Source: a virus
Length of the DNA: 22,926 bases
Virus record (IMG/VR): IMGVR_UViG_3300025128_000364
Span: 1 to 22,926 of that record
Strand: one strand, 5' to 3'
The notes beneath the pieces are model-generated. The model did not search any database, was not told where the DNA came from, and worked only from the letters and a program-made list of their open reading frames with translations. Below are positions 15,039-21,761 of this stretch, piece after piece; within the stretch, counting starts at the first letter, position 1; each line of letters starts with the position of its first letter. The position numbers and the translations under genes are program-made.

Positions 15039-15386
15039 ATGGCAGTAAGTAAAGCAATAGTAAAATGCGTTCCCTTTGTTAATAGCAACAGCAAAGTAGA
15101 TAAATGGGATATAACTATGAAGTATGAAAACGATAGTGAAGGTGATGCTACCTACTATACGTCTGAATTTCATACAGAAGTCAAACAAAAAGATTACGAT
15201 GCAGAGGGCAATGTAACAGCAACTAACTTTACGTTAAAAGCTAAAGGTAGTTGGAGTAATGCTGACTTAGTAGCTATCTGCCCTGTATCTCATTGGGATG
15301 TAGTATTTGCCAGTCAGGTAGATTCAGTTATTACGAGTCCATCAGCAGTAAGTACAGCAGACAATAATTTTAACGTACCTAGCTAA
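15039..15386 (+). CDS. Small unknown protein next to the tail fibre
   Basis: A 115-residue protein with AAGGAGA before the ATG, nine nt after the fibre stop codon. It contains KAIVKCVPFVNSNSKVDKW, ITMKYENDSEGDATYY and an Asp/Asn/Thr-rich middle, with a helix-poor, beta-type composition. No family with a known function is recognised. Its stop overlaps the ATG of the oxygenase gene (TAATG), so the two are probably made together. It could be a fibre-associated protein, a fibre chaperone or a partner of the oxygenase, and the sequence does not decide. Confidence 0.72.
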   Translation: MAVSKAIVKCVPFVNSNSKVDKWDITMKYENDSEGDATYYTSEFHTEVKQKDYDAEGNVTATNFTLKAKGSWSNADLVAICPVSHWDVVFASQVDSVITSPSAVSTADNNFNVPS

Positions 15387-16114
15387 TGGCAGAAGTAACA
15401 GTACACAGTATGCCTAGTGTTTTTGTCATGGAGACAGAAATGCCAGAAAGTATGGTTAAAGATTTAAATGAATATCTTGACGAATACGTTGAAGATGAAA
15501 ATAAAAAGTCATTAGCTGATACTTTGGTTGGACAAATAACGCAAGGCGAACAGTTATTAATGGATAACGCTGACCCAAGATTAAAAGAATACAATCAATT
15601 GATAAGTTCTTTAGGAGCAGACTATATAAATTTCTTTTCACAACAAACAGGCTCAAGGTTAAAAGCACCTAAAGCAGTAGCTATAGATGAAACTTGGTCA
15701 GTACACAGTTACGAAGGCGACTACAATCCTATACACGATCACGGCACTAAAACCATTATGGGTATATCCACTACTGGGTGGACTAAAGTGCCACAACAAA
15801 TACTAGATCAACCGACTGCTGGAGATGGCAATTACTCTTTATATAATGCGTCTGGTGATTGTGATGGGTATATAGCTTTTAATTATGGATTGAATCAATT
15901 AATGGACACAGATAGATTGAGACCGCCTCAGTCTTTTGTTATGCAACCACAAGTAGGGAAGTTGTTGGTTTTCCCTTCTTGGTTGCAACACATGGTATAT
16001 CCTTTTAAGGGAGAAGGCGAAAGAAGAACTGTCGCTTCCAACCTTAATTGTTGGGATATGCAAGAACAACCAACAGAAATAGAAAACGAGGTAAAAGACG
16101 ATGATGTGGATTAA
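15386..16114 (+). CDS. 2OG-Fe(II) oxygenase (PF13759-like)
   Basis: A 242-residue protein resembling the putative 2-oxoglutarate/Fe(II) dioxygenases that hydroxylate proteins or small molecules. Metal-binding candidates are in YNPIHDHGTKTIMGI (His117, Asp118, His119) and the distal His202 in LLVFPSWLQHMVYPF. An arginine 11-12 residues later (Arg213/214 in GERRTVASNLN) fits the 2OG carboxylate ligand. The strand order HxH ... G-K-L-L-V-F-P-S-W-L-x-H ... R matches the family as I remember it. The N-terminal ~90 residues are helical and the C-terminus is acidic. It is coupled to the 115-residue gene upstream and overlaps the next small membrane-protein gene by 14 nt. The substrate is unknown; a virion protein such as the neighbouring fibre is one possibility. 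Confidence 0.85.
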   Translation: MAEVTVHSMPSVFVMETEMPESMVKDLNEYLDEYVEDENKKSLADTLVGQITQGEQLLMDNADPRLKEYNQLISSLGADYINFFSQQTGSRLKAPKAVAIDETWSVHSYEGDYNPIHDHGTKTIMGISTTGWTKVPQQILDQPTAGDGNYSLYNASGDCDGYIAFNYGLNQLMDTDRLRPPQSFVMQPQVGKLLVFPSWLQHMVYPFKGEGERRTVASNLNCWDMQEQPTEIENEVKDDDVD

Positions 16115-16271
16115 TATATTTATGTGGATAACTGCTATTATTGCAATAGCTTCATTAGTTGCTGCTGTAACACCTACTCCTAAAGGAGACAAGTTACTAG
16201 GTAAACTTTATAAAGCTGTAGATTTTTTAGCTTTAAACATAGGAAAAGCTAAGGATAAAGCTAAGAAATAA
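16101..16271 (+). CDS. Tiny single-span membrane protein, holin candidate
   Basis: A 56-residue protein starting at the ATG that lies 8 nt after GAGGT (16088-16092); it overlaps the oxygenase gene by 14 nt in another frame. Residues about 3-23 (WINIFMWITAIIAIASLVAA) form one hydrophobic span. TPTPKGD, KLYKAVDFLALNIGKAK and a Lys-rich C-terminus follow. A short N-terminal span followed by an amphipathic basic tail is compatible with a small holin or pinholin, but equally with another membrane or virion protein. Nearby lysozyme and holin-like genes make a lysis role plausible. I recall similar proteins in environmental phages without proven function. Confidence 0.68.
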   Translation: MMWINIFMWITAIIAIASLVAAVTPTPKGDKLLGKLYKAVDFLALNIGKAKDKAKK

Positions 16272-16448
16272 ATGCCTAGAAAAACGGTAATGGAAGTTGC
16301 AGCCCATATTGAAAAACACGAGGCAGTTTGTACTGAACGTTGGTTAGAAACCATCCACCGTATAAAACGTCTTGAACTTTTCGTTATCGCTACTTTAGTT
16401 ACATTACTATTAAGTACAGGAGCCATTTTAACTGATCAATTATTTTAG
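16272..16448 (+). CDS. Tiny C-terminal-anchored membrane protein (XhlA-like layout)
   Basis: A 58-residue protein whose ATG follows the previous stop codon directly. The N-terminal half is an amphipathic charged helix (VAAHIEKHEAVCTERWLETI, HRIKRLE), and the C-terminal half is a hydrophobic span (LFVIATLVTLLLSTGAIL) with a short polar end. This layout, including the His-Glu-x-x-Cys-x-x-Arg-Trp pattern, is shared by many small phage proteins annotated as XhlA/hemolysin-like or holin-associated. It pairs with the preceding N-terminally anchored 56-residue protein as a possible two-component membrane-disruption unit. No direct evidence separates this from a spanin-like or virion role. Confidence 0.68.
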   Translation: MPRKTVMEVAAHIEKHEAVCTERWLETIHRIKRLELFVIATLVTLLLSTGAILTDQLF

Positions 16449-16456
16449 GAGACTAA

Positions 16457-18349
16457 GTGCCTCTAGAAAAATTCACCCTCCGACCTGGAATCAACAAGGA
16501 AGGAACAGATTACTCAAATGAGGGTGGGTGGTTTGACGCAAACTTAGTTCGTTTTCGTAAAAATTTCCCTGAAAAAATAGGTGGTTGGGCTAAAAACACT
16601 TTAAACACATTTAAATCTACAGCTAGGGCACTCCATGCTTGGGTAGATCTAGATCTTACCAAATATCTAGGATTAGGTACTACATGGAAATATTACGTTA
16701 AACAGGGAGACAGCTACAACGATATAACCCCTATACGACTTACTACTTCTGCTGGAGATGTTACTTTTGCCAAAGTTGCTAATGGAGACGCTACTATTAC
16801 CGTAACTGATACAAGTCACGGAGCAGTTGCCAATGATTTTGTTACTTTTAGTGGTGCTGCTAGTTTAGGTGGTAATATCACTGCTGCCGTATTAAACCAA
16901 GAATACCAAATTGCTACTATAACCAGTGCCAATGTTTACACCATTGAGGCTAAAGACACCGATGGAGATGAAGTTACTGCTGCTGCTGGGGATTCTGGCA
17001 ATGGTGGCAGTTCCGTAGTAGGAGCGTATCAAATCAACGTAGGACTAGACGTATATGTAGAATCTTCTGGTTGGGGTGCTGGGCTTTGGGGTGCGAGTAC
17101 GTGGGGTTCAGTTAGTGCTCTTTCTTCTTCTAACCAACTTAGAAACTGGTCTCATGATAATTTTGGTGAAGATTTAGTGATGAATGTTCGTGGTGGCGGA
17201 ATATACTATTGGGATGAATCTTCAGGTGTAACCACTAGGGCTGTAGCTTTTTCTGATTTATCAAATGCTAATTTAGCACCGACTAAAGCAGTACAGATTT
17301 TAGTCAGTGATGTAGATAGGCATATTATTTGTTTTGGAGCAGATCCTTTAAACACAGGAGGTACTGCTAGAACAGGAGCAATAGACCCTATGTTTATTGC
17401 GTGGAGTGACCAAGAGAATGCTACTCAATGGGAGCCTCTTCCTGACAACACGGCAGGATCTTTTAGATTGTCAGCAGGCTCGTCTATTATAGGGGCACTT
17501 AGGGCAAGACAAGAAACTTTAATTTGGACTGACACTTCACTATACTCCATGAGTTTTATAGGACAACCTTTTACTTTTGGAATTAATTTAGTAAACGAAG
17601 GGATAGGTCTTATTGGACCTAATGCTGCTGTCAATTCACCAGCTGGCGTTTTTTGGATGGATAAAACAGGTTTTTATACATATAATGGGCAAATCAGAGA
17701 ATTACCTTGTAGTGTTCAGAATTATGTTTTAAGTGACATTAACATAGGACAAGCGTTTCAAACTTTTTCTACTTTAAATAAAGAGTTTGATGAAGTAGGT
17801 TGGTTCTATTGTTCAAGCAGTTCTACAACAATAGACAAATACGTTACCTATAATTACACTGAAAATGTTTGGAGCATCGGACAATTAAATAGAACAGCTT
17901 GGCTAGACGAAGGTGTTTTTGATAGCCCGATAGCCACTTACACTACAAATAATGTGGGGTATTTGTACAACCATGAAACAGGTAATGATGCTGACGGTTC
18001 ACCAATGGATAATGTTTACATTGAATCTAGTGATTTTGATTTAGGAGAAGGAACATTTTATCAAATGATAAGAAGGATAATACCTGATATTAAATTTACA
18101 GGAAACGGAGGTAACGGTCAGATTATTAATTTTGTTGTAAAAACTAGGAATTACCCAGCAGAAAGTTTAACTACTTCTGCAACAAACACTTGTACAAACA
18201 GCACTTCTAAAATTGATGTAAGAGTAAGAGCAAGACAAGCAGCACTTAGAATCGAATCAGACGATGATAACAGTGAATCAGTAAGATTAGGTGTTGGGTT
18301 TAGGGTAGGTGCAACTCGTATGGATTTACAACCGAGTGGTAGGAGATAA
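16457..18349 (+). CDS. Tail nozzle/hub-like structural protein (gp10/gp12-type)
   Basis: A 630-residue protein with a GTG start preceded by AGGAGA. The opening (FTLRPGINKEGTDYSNEGGW, then FDANLVRFRKNFPEKIGGW) and the many beta-strand/Gly-Trp stretches resemble the hub or nozzle proteins of short-tailed phages (P22 gp10, T7 gp12). An inserted beta-domain lies at about residues 95-195, with HGAVANDFVTFSGAASLGGN and EYQIATITSANVYTIEA. WGAGLWGASTWG (about 206-217) echoes the N-terminus of the 276-residue repeat protein. Later parts (WSDQENATQWEPLPDN, ETLIWTDTSLYSM, FWMDKTGFYTYNGQ) look like propeller blades, as expected for a tail nozzle. It should form the lower tail tube below the adaptors. Assignment is by pattern and synteny. 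Confidence 0.75.
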   Translation: MPLEKFTLRPGINKEGTDYSNEGGWFDANLVRFRKNFPEKIGGWAKNTLNTFKSTARALHAWVDLDLTKYLGLGTTWKYYVKQGDSYNDITPIRLTTSAGDVTFAKVANGDATITVTDTSHGAVANDFVTFSGAASLGGNITAAVLNQEYQIATITSANVYTIEAKDTDGDEVTAAAGDSGNGGSSVVGAYQINVGLDVYVESSGWGAGLWGASTWGSVSALSSSNQLRNWSHDNFGEDLVMNVRGGGIYYWDESSGVTTRAVAFSDLSNANLAPTKAVQILVSDVDRHIICFGADPLNTGGTARTGAIDPMFIAWSDQENATQWEPLPDNTAGSFRLSAGSSIIGALRARQETLIWTDTSLYSMSFIGQPFTFGINLVNEGIGLIGPNAAVNSPAGVFWMDKTGFYTYNGQIRELPCSVQNYVLSDINIGQAFQTFSTLNKEFDEVGWFYCSSSSTTIDKYVTYNYTENVWSIGQLNRTAWLDEGVFDSPIATYTTNNVGYLYNHETGNDADGSPMDNVYIESSDFDLGEGTFYQMIRRIIPDIKFTGNGGNGQIINFVVKTRNYPAESLTTSATNTCTNSTSKIDVRVRARQAALRIESDDDNSESVRLGVGFRVGATRMDLQPSGRR

Positions 18350-18678
18350 TGGCTAAGTTACTAGAAACTAAATTACCAGTCGCTACAGGGGATTATATTC
18401 CTCCTGACACTTTTAACAGATTAGCTAGGATTTTAGAACTAAGTTTAAATAAAGTTGATGTAGAAGCAACTGTTTCTGCTAACCAAGGACAACGTGATGT
18501 CAATAAATTTGAAGCAGGTTTTGTTCTTTGGAATTTAACAACATCCCAATTACAATTATGGACAGGAACTAAATGGGTAAATATATACGGAGGAGAGCAA
18601 TCAGGAGTAGAAGGAGTATCTGGTTTAGGAAAACTGAGTGTTTCGACAAATGGTTCAATATCAGTAAACATATTATGA
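18349..18678 (+). CDS. Small tail-associated protein, unknown
   Basis: A 109-residue protein coupled to the nozzle gene (TAATG) and, by ATGA, to the lysozyme gene. It begins MAKLLETKLPVATGDYIPPD and has one helix (FNRLARILELSLNKV). A beta segment with GFVLWNLTTSQLQLWTGTKW follows, of a kind often seen in small tail or fibre proteins that carry a Trp-rich surface hairpin. The C-terminus is Gly/Ser/Val-rich. No named family is recognised. Its place between nozzle and lysozyme suggests a minor tail protein, for example a tip or nozzle plug, but this is only positional inference. Confidence 0.72.
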   Translation: MAKLLETKLPVATGDYIPPDTFNRLARILELSLNKVDVEATVSANQGQRDVNKFEAGFVLWNLTTSQLQLWTGTKWVNIYGGEQSGVEGVSGLGKLSVSTNGSISVNIL

Positions 18679-19118
18679 ACAAAGATAAGCTAGTAGAAGA
18701 ACTTATTAAAGACGAGGGATATAAATACGAGATTTATTTAGATCATCTTGGCTACCCTACTTTTGGAGTAGGACATCTAGTTTTAGAAACGGATGAAGAA
18801 CATGGTCAACCTGTAGGTACTCCTGTTTCAGAAGAAAGAATAAAAGAATGTTTGAGTCATGACATAGATGTAGTTTGCAGTGAGTTAGACATGAAAGATC
18901 CTTGGTGGCGTAATTTAAGTGATAATAGACAAAGAGTTGTGGCTAATATGTGTTTTAATCTAGGACACCCTAGACTTAGTAAATTTAAAAAGTTTATAGG
19001 GGCTATGCAAATATCTGATTGGGAAACGGCTGCTGTGGAAATGATGGATTCAAAATGGGCAGGTCAGGTTGGGGATAGAGCGGTGAGGTTAAGAGATAGG
19101 GTACTACAGGAGGATTAG
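18675..19118 (+). CDS. Endolysin, T4-type lysozyme (GH24)
   Basis: A 147-residue muramidase that cleaves the glycan backbone of peptidoglycan. The T4 lysozyme catalytic triad is present with its spacing: Glu14 (KDEGYK), Asp23 (YLDHLGY) and Thr29 (PTFGVGHLV), corresponding to Glu11, Asp20 and Thr26. The Cys at residue 56 and the motif NRQRVVANMCFNLGHPRL match the C-terminal lobe, which ends with GDRAVRLRDRVLQ. I use the ATG at 18675, which overlaps the preceding stop (ATGA). The longer open frame from 18573 adds residues encoded by the previous gene's DNA. No signal peptide or SAR segment is seen, so release needs a holin, and holin candidates occur on both sides. Confidence 0.95.
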   Translation: MNKDKLVEELIKDEGYKYEIYLDHLGYPTFGVGHLVLETDEEHGQPVGTPVSEERIKECLSHDIDVVCSELDMKDPWWRNLSDNRQRVVANMCFNLGHPRLSKFKKFIGAMQISDWETAAVEMMDSKWAGQVGDRAVRLRDRVLQED

Positions 19119-19119
19119 A

Positions 19120-19548
19120 ATGTATGAATATAGTTGTAAAGTTGATAGAGTCGTTGATGGGGATACTGTGGACGTTGTTCTTGATCTTGGTTTTGATATC
19201 CTTTTTAAGTCTCGTGTTCGTTTATATGGTATTGATACTCCCGAGTCACGCACTCGTGACTTGGATGAAAAGGCTAGAGGAAAAATGGCTGGGGCTTACC
19301 TAAAAGAAGCTTTGGACAACGGTACTAAAGTTGTTATAGAAACTAAGTTAAAAGACTCTAGAGGGAAATACGGTAGAGTCTTAGGAAATGTTGTAGTAGA
19401 CGGAGTAAACATAAACGAAGCTATGATAGAAAACTCTTTAGCCGTAGCTTATTTTGGTCAATCTAAAGATGATGTAGAAGCAGAACATTTAATTAACAGA
19501 GAAAAGCTAATAGAACAAGGTTTATTTAAACCAGAGGAGGTAAAATGA
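19120..19548 (+). CDS. Staphylococcal nuclease (thermonuclease) homologue
   Basis: A 142-residue OB-fold nuclease cutting DNA or RNA with Ca2+. Residues matching the staphylococcal active site are Asp15 (VVDGDTVDV), Arg34, Asp39 and Glu42 (RVRLYGIDTPES), and Arg86 (GKYGRVLG). These equal Asp21, Arg35, Asp40, Glu43 and Arg87, so it should be active. INEAMIENSLAVAYFG is the family's C-terminal helix motif. No signal peptide is visible, so it acts in the cytoplasm or after lysis. It has a near-perfect ribosome-binding site (CAGGAGGA) and follows the lysozyme by one base. It overlaps the holin-like gene (ATGA). Its late, lysis-cassette position differs from early host-DNA-degrading nucleases. Confidence 0.94.
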   Translation: MYEYSCKVDRVVDGDTVDVVLDLGFDILFKSRVRLYGIDTPESRTRDLDEKARGKMAGAYLKEALDNGTKVVIETKLKDSRGKYGRVLGNVVVDGVNINEAMIENSLAVAYFGQSKDDVEAEHLINREKLIEQGLFKPEEVK

Positions 19549-20024
19549 AATTAGGTATTTTAAAATCATTAGTAGGAACAGTTGCTCCTACACTTGGAAC
19601 TGCTTTAGGTGGACCAATGGGTGGTATGGCTGCGAATATGCTTTCAGAAGTTTTAGGTTGTGACCCCGAACCAAAGAAGATACAAAAAGCTATGGAAACT
19701 GCTAGTCCTGAGCAATTAGCAGAACTAAAGAAAGTAGAAACAGATTTTGAAGTCCAGATGAAAAAGCTTGATATAGATTTGTTTGCTTTAGAAACAGCAG
19801 ACGTTCAAGATGCTAGAAATAAATTTAGTAAAGACTGGACAGCTAGAATAATGGGTATTCTTGTAGTAGGTGGATTTATGGGGTATATCTTTTTAGTAAC
19901 TATTCAGCCTCCAGAACAAAATTCAGAGGCTTTAATAAATCTTGTGTTGGGGTATTTAGGTGGTTTAGCCTCAGCTATCATCAGTTTTTATTTTGGAGCA
20001 TCACATACAAAAGGAGAAGAATAA
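19545..20024 (+). CDS. Holin-like membrane protein (GTA_holin_3TM type)
   Basis: A 159-residue protein with GAGGAGGT before an ATG that overlaps the nuclease stop. The N-terminal part is hydrophobic and Gly/Ala-rich (about residues 4-37), followed by CDPEPKKIQKAM and a charged helix (SPEQLAELKKVETDFEVQ). Two clear membrane spans follow, IMGILVVGGFMGYIFLVTI (about 103-121) and LINLVLGYLGGLASAIISFY (130-149), with a short polar tail. This layout matches the gene-transfer-agent holin family with three membrane segments, which lets lysozyme reach the cell wall. Together with lysozyme and nuclease it forms an obvious lysis cassette. Holin activity is family-based inference. Confidence 0.8.
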   Translation: MKLGILKSLVGTVAPTLGTALGGPMGGMAANMLSEVLGCDPEPKKIQKAMETASPEQLAELKKVETDFEVQMKKLDIDLFALETADVQDARNKFSKDWTARIMGILVVGGFMGYIFLVTIQPPEQNSEALINLVLGYLGGLASAIISFYFGASHTKGEE

Positions 20025-20063
20025 AGAAATGAGTTGCTTGAGAACAGGAAAGGAGTATATACT

Positions 20064-21761
20064 ATGGGGATGAACGCACAAGGGTTAGCTTCTTTGGGTA
20101 GGGGAGGCGATGACCAAATAGGTCATTTAACAACAGGAGAAAAAGTTTTACCACTTCCTGTGGCTCAAGATCCTTCTGTTCAAAGGGTAATTAACCAATC
20201 TTTTGCTAAGCACGGTCTTAACGCTGATCAGTACACCGTAGGTCATGCCGATAACTCAGTCAACCCTTTAACAGATTACCCCGAATATGGGTTAGGTAAG
20301 TTCTTTAAAAAAGTAGGAAAAGCTTTTAGAAAAATTGCTCAACCTGTATTAACTGCAGTAGGTTTTATTTATGGTGGTAAGGCTGGTGCAGCAATAGGTA
20401 GTGCTATTGGTGGTGGTGTCCGTAGAGGTAAATTTGATGCTGGGGATGCAATAAAAGACGCAGCAGGTGCTTATGCTATAACTAGTATTGGTCAAGGCAT
20501 GGGACTTAAAGGGGGTCAATTTGGCACTACGTGGTCACAACAAGGTATTGGGGCTTTAAAAAATATTGTTCCTGGAACAGCAAACAGCATGTGGGGTTGG
20601 CAAGCTACTCCTGCTGCTGCAACTGGGACAAAAGGTATTGGTGGTTTCTTTCAAAACATGGGGGCAAATGCTGCTTCATTTTTGAACGCTCCTACTGCAA
20701 CAACCCCAATTTTAAACACTAAATACGCTATCCCTTCAATTGGAGATGCTTGGGGAAGTTTAAACATGCTCCAAAAAGCTGGGGTTGTAGGTATAGGTGG
20801 ATTAGCTGCCAGTAAAGCAGGACTATTTGACCAACCCCCACTACAAGGTAAACCAGCAGGAGTAGGGGAACTTAACGAACAACAACAACAATATTTAACA
20901 GGAGGACTAAGACCAGCTACCACAATGCCAGGTGTAGGTGGAAGTTCTTCAGGAAATTTAATGGGTTATCAAGGCGGAGCAGGAATAGGTGGTATGAGTA
21001 ACCCTCAACAAGATTTACTGGATTACCTAGAAGAACAAAAACGTAAATATTTATTACAGTTCCCTCAGTTCCAAACTGGCAGAGCCTATGGGTATGATAA
21101 AGGTGGACCAGTAACAAATCCTGTTGCTTATTTAGATCCTGACTCCAGAACAAGTGGTTTTGATTTACCACCAACACCAAAAGAAAGATTAAATAATCTC
21201 ATGTTTAACTTTGAAAACAGAGCGATAAACGATATTAATCCATACAGCAGTTTTATAAATAGAGGTTTAGACACGGCGTCAAAAATGTCAGTTGGAGATC
21301 AACAAATTCATCCAGGACTTCTTTCTTTAATAGGTGGTGCGAATAATGCTGTGAATAGGTTTGTTAGTGGGACAGTAGGTACTGTTGTTCCTGGAGGAAG
21401 AAGACCTATAAAAGATTTAATAGAACGAAGAAGAGCAAATAAAGCAAGACAACAAGCAGTAATAGAAGAGAATATAAAAGATTTAGCAAATCCAGGAGTA
21501 CGAGATATGTACGAGGGTGGTCCAGCAAAAGTTACTCAGGACGGTGTACCCATTGACAATATACCTGCTATGTTAACTGAAGACGAACACGTATTAACCA
21601 GAGACGCTATTAGGGGTCTAGGTAACGGTGACATAGAAAGAGGTCATCAAATAGCTAAAGAAATCAATGACTCAGCAGAAATACAAGAACAATTACAAAA
21701 CCAAATACTGCAACGTAAATACTTTATGCAGTTTCCACAATTTAACAGAGGAGTAGTTTAA
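20064..21761 (+). CDS. Candidate internal virion / DNA-ejection protein with FPQF repeats
   Basis: A 565-residue protein. I choose the ATG at 20064 (AGGAG at 20051-20055, 8 nt spacing); an open frame from TTG 20034 lacks a site. The N-terminus has GRGGDDQIGHLTTGEKVLP (12-30). Near residues 104-122 is a glycine-zipper-like stretch (YGGKAGAAIGSAIGGGVRRG) able to insert in membranes. A Gly/Ala/Gln-rich middle follows. RKYLLQFPQF at 327-336 recurs as RKYFMQFPQF at 551-560. The C-terminal part has PAMLTEDEHVLTRDAIRG (501-518) and NGDIERGHQIAKEIND, a motif common in marine phage virion proteins. No enzyme motif is seen. Position at the end of the tail module before another Gly/Gln-rich protein suggests an ejection protein; this is inference. 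Confidence 0.72.
   Translation: MGMNAQGLASLGRGGDDQIGHLTTGEKVLPLPVAQDPSVQRVINQSFAKHGLNADQYTVGHADNSVNPLTDYPEYGLGKFFKKVGKAFRKIAQPVLTAVGFIYGGKAGAAIGSAIGGGVRRGKFDAGDAIKDAAGAYAITSIGQGMGLKGGQFGTTWSQQGIGALKNIVPGTANSMWGWQATPAAATGTKGIGGFFQNMGANAASFLNAPTATTPILNTKYAIPSIGDAWGSLNMLQKAGVVGIGGLAASKAGLFDQPPLQGKPAGVGELNEQQQQYLTGGLRPATTMPGVGGSSSGNLMGYQGGAGIGGMSNPQQDLLDYLEEQKRKYLLQFPQFQTGRAYGYDKGGPVTNPVAYLDPDSRTSGFDLPPTPKERLNNLMFNFENRAINDINPYSSFINRGLDTASKMSVGDQQIHPGLLSLIGGANNAVNRFVSGTVGTVVPGGRRPIKDLIERRRANKARQQAVIEENIKDLANPGVRDMYEGGPAKVTQDGVPIDNIPAMLTEDEHVLTRDAIRGLGNGDIERGHQIAKEINDSAEIQEQLQNQILQRKYFMQFPQFNRGVV

Noticed and set aside
18573-18674. Longer lysozyme start giving a 34-residue basic N-terminal extension
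   Set aside because: That stretch is the DNA of the preceding gene in another frame; the ATG at 18675 has the ATGA overlap and gives the normal GH24 N-terminus.
20034-20063. TTG start for the ejection-type protein
   Set aside because: No ribosome-binding site precedes it, while AGGAG lies 8 nt before the ATG at 20064.
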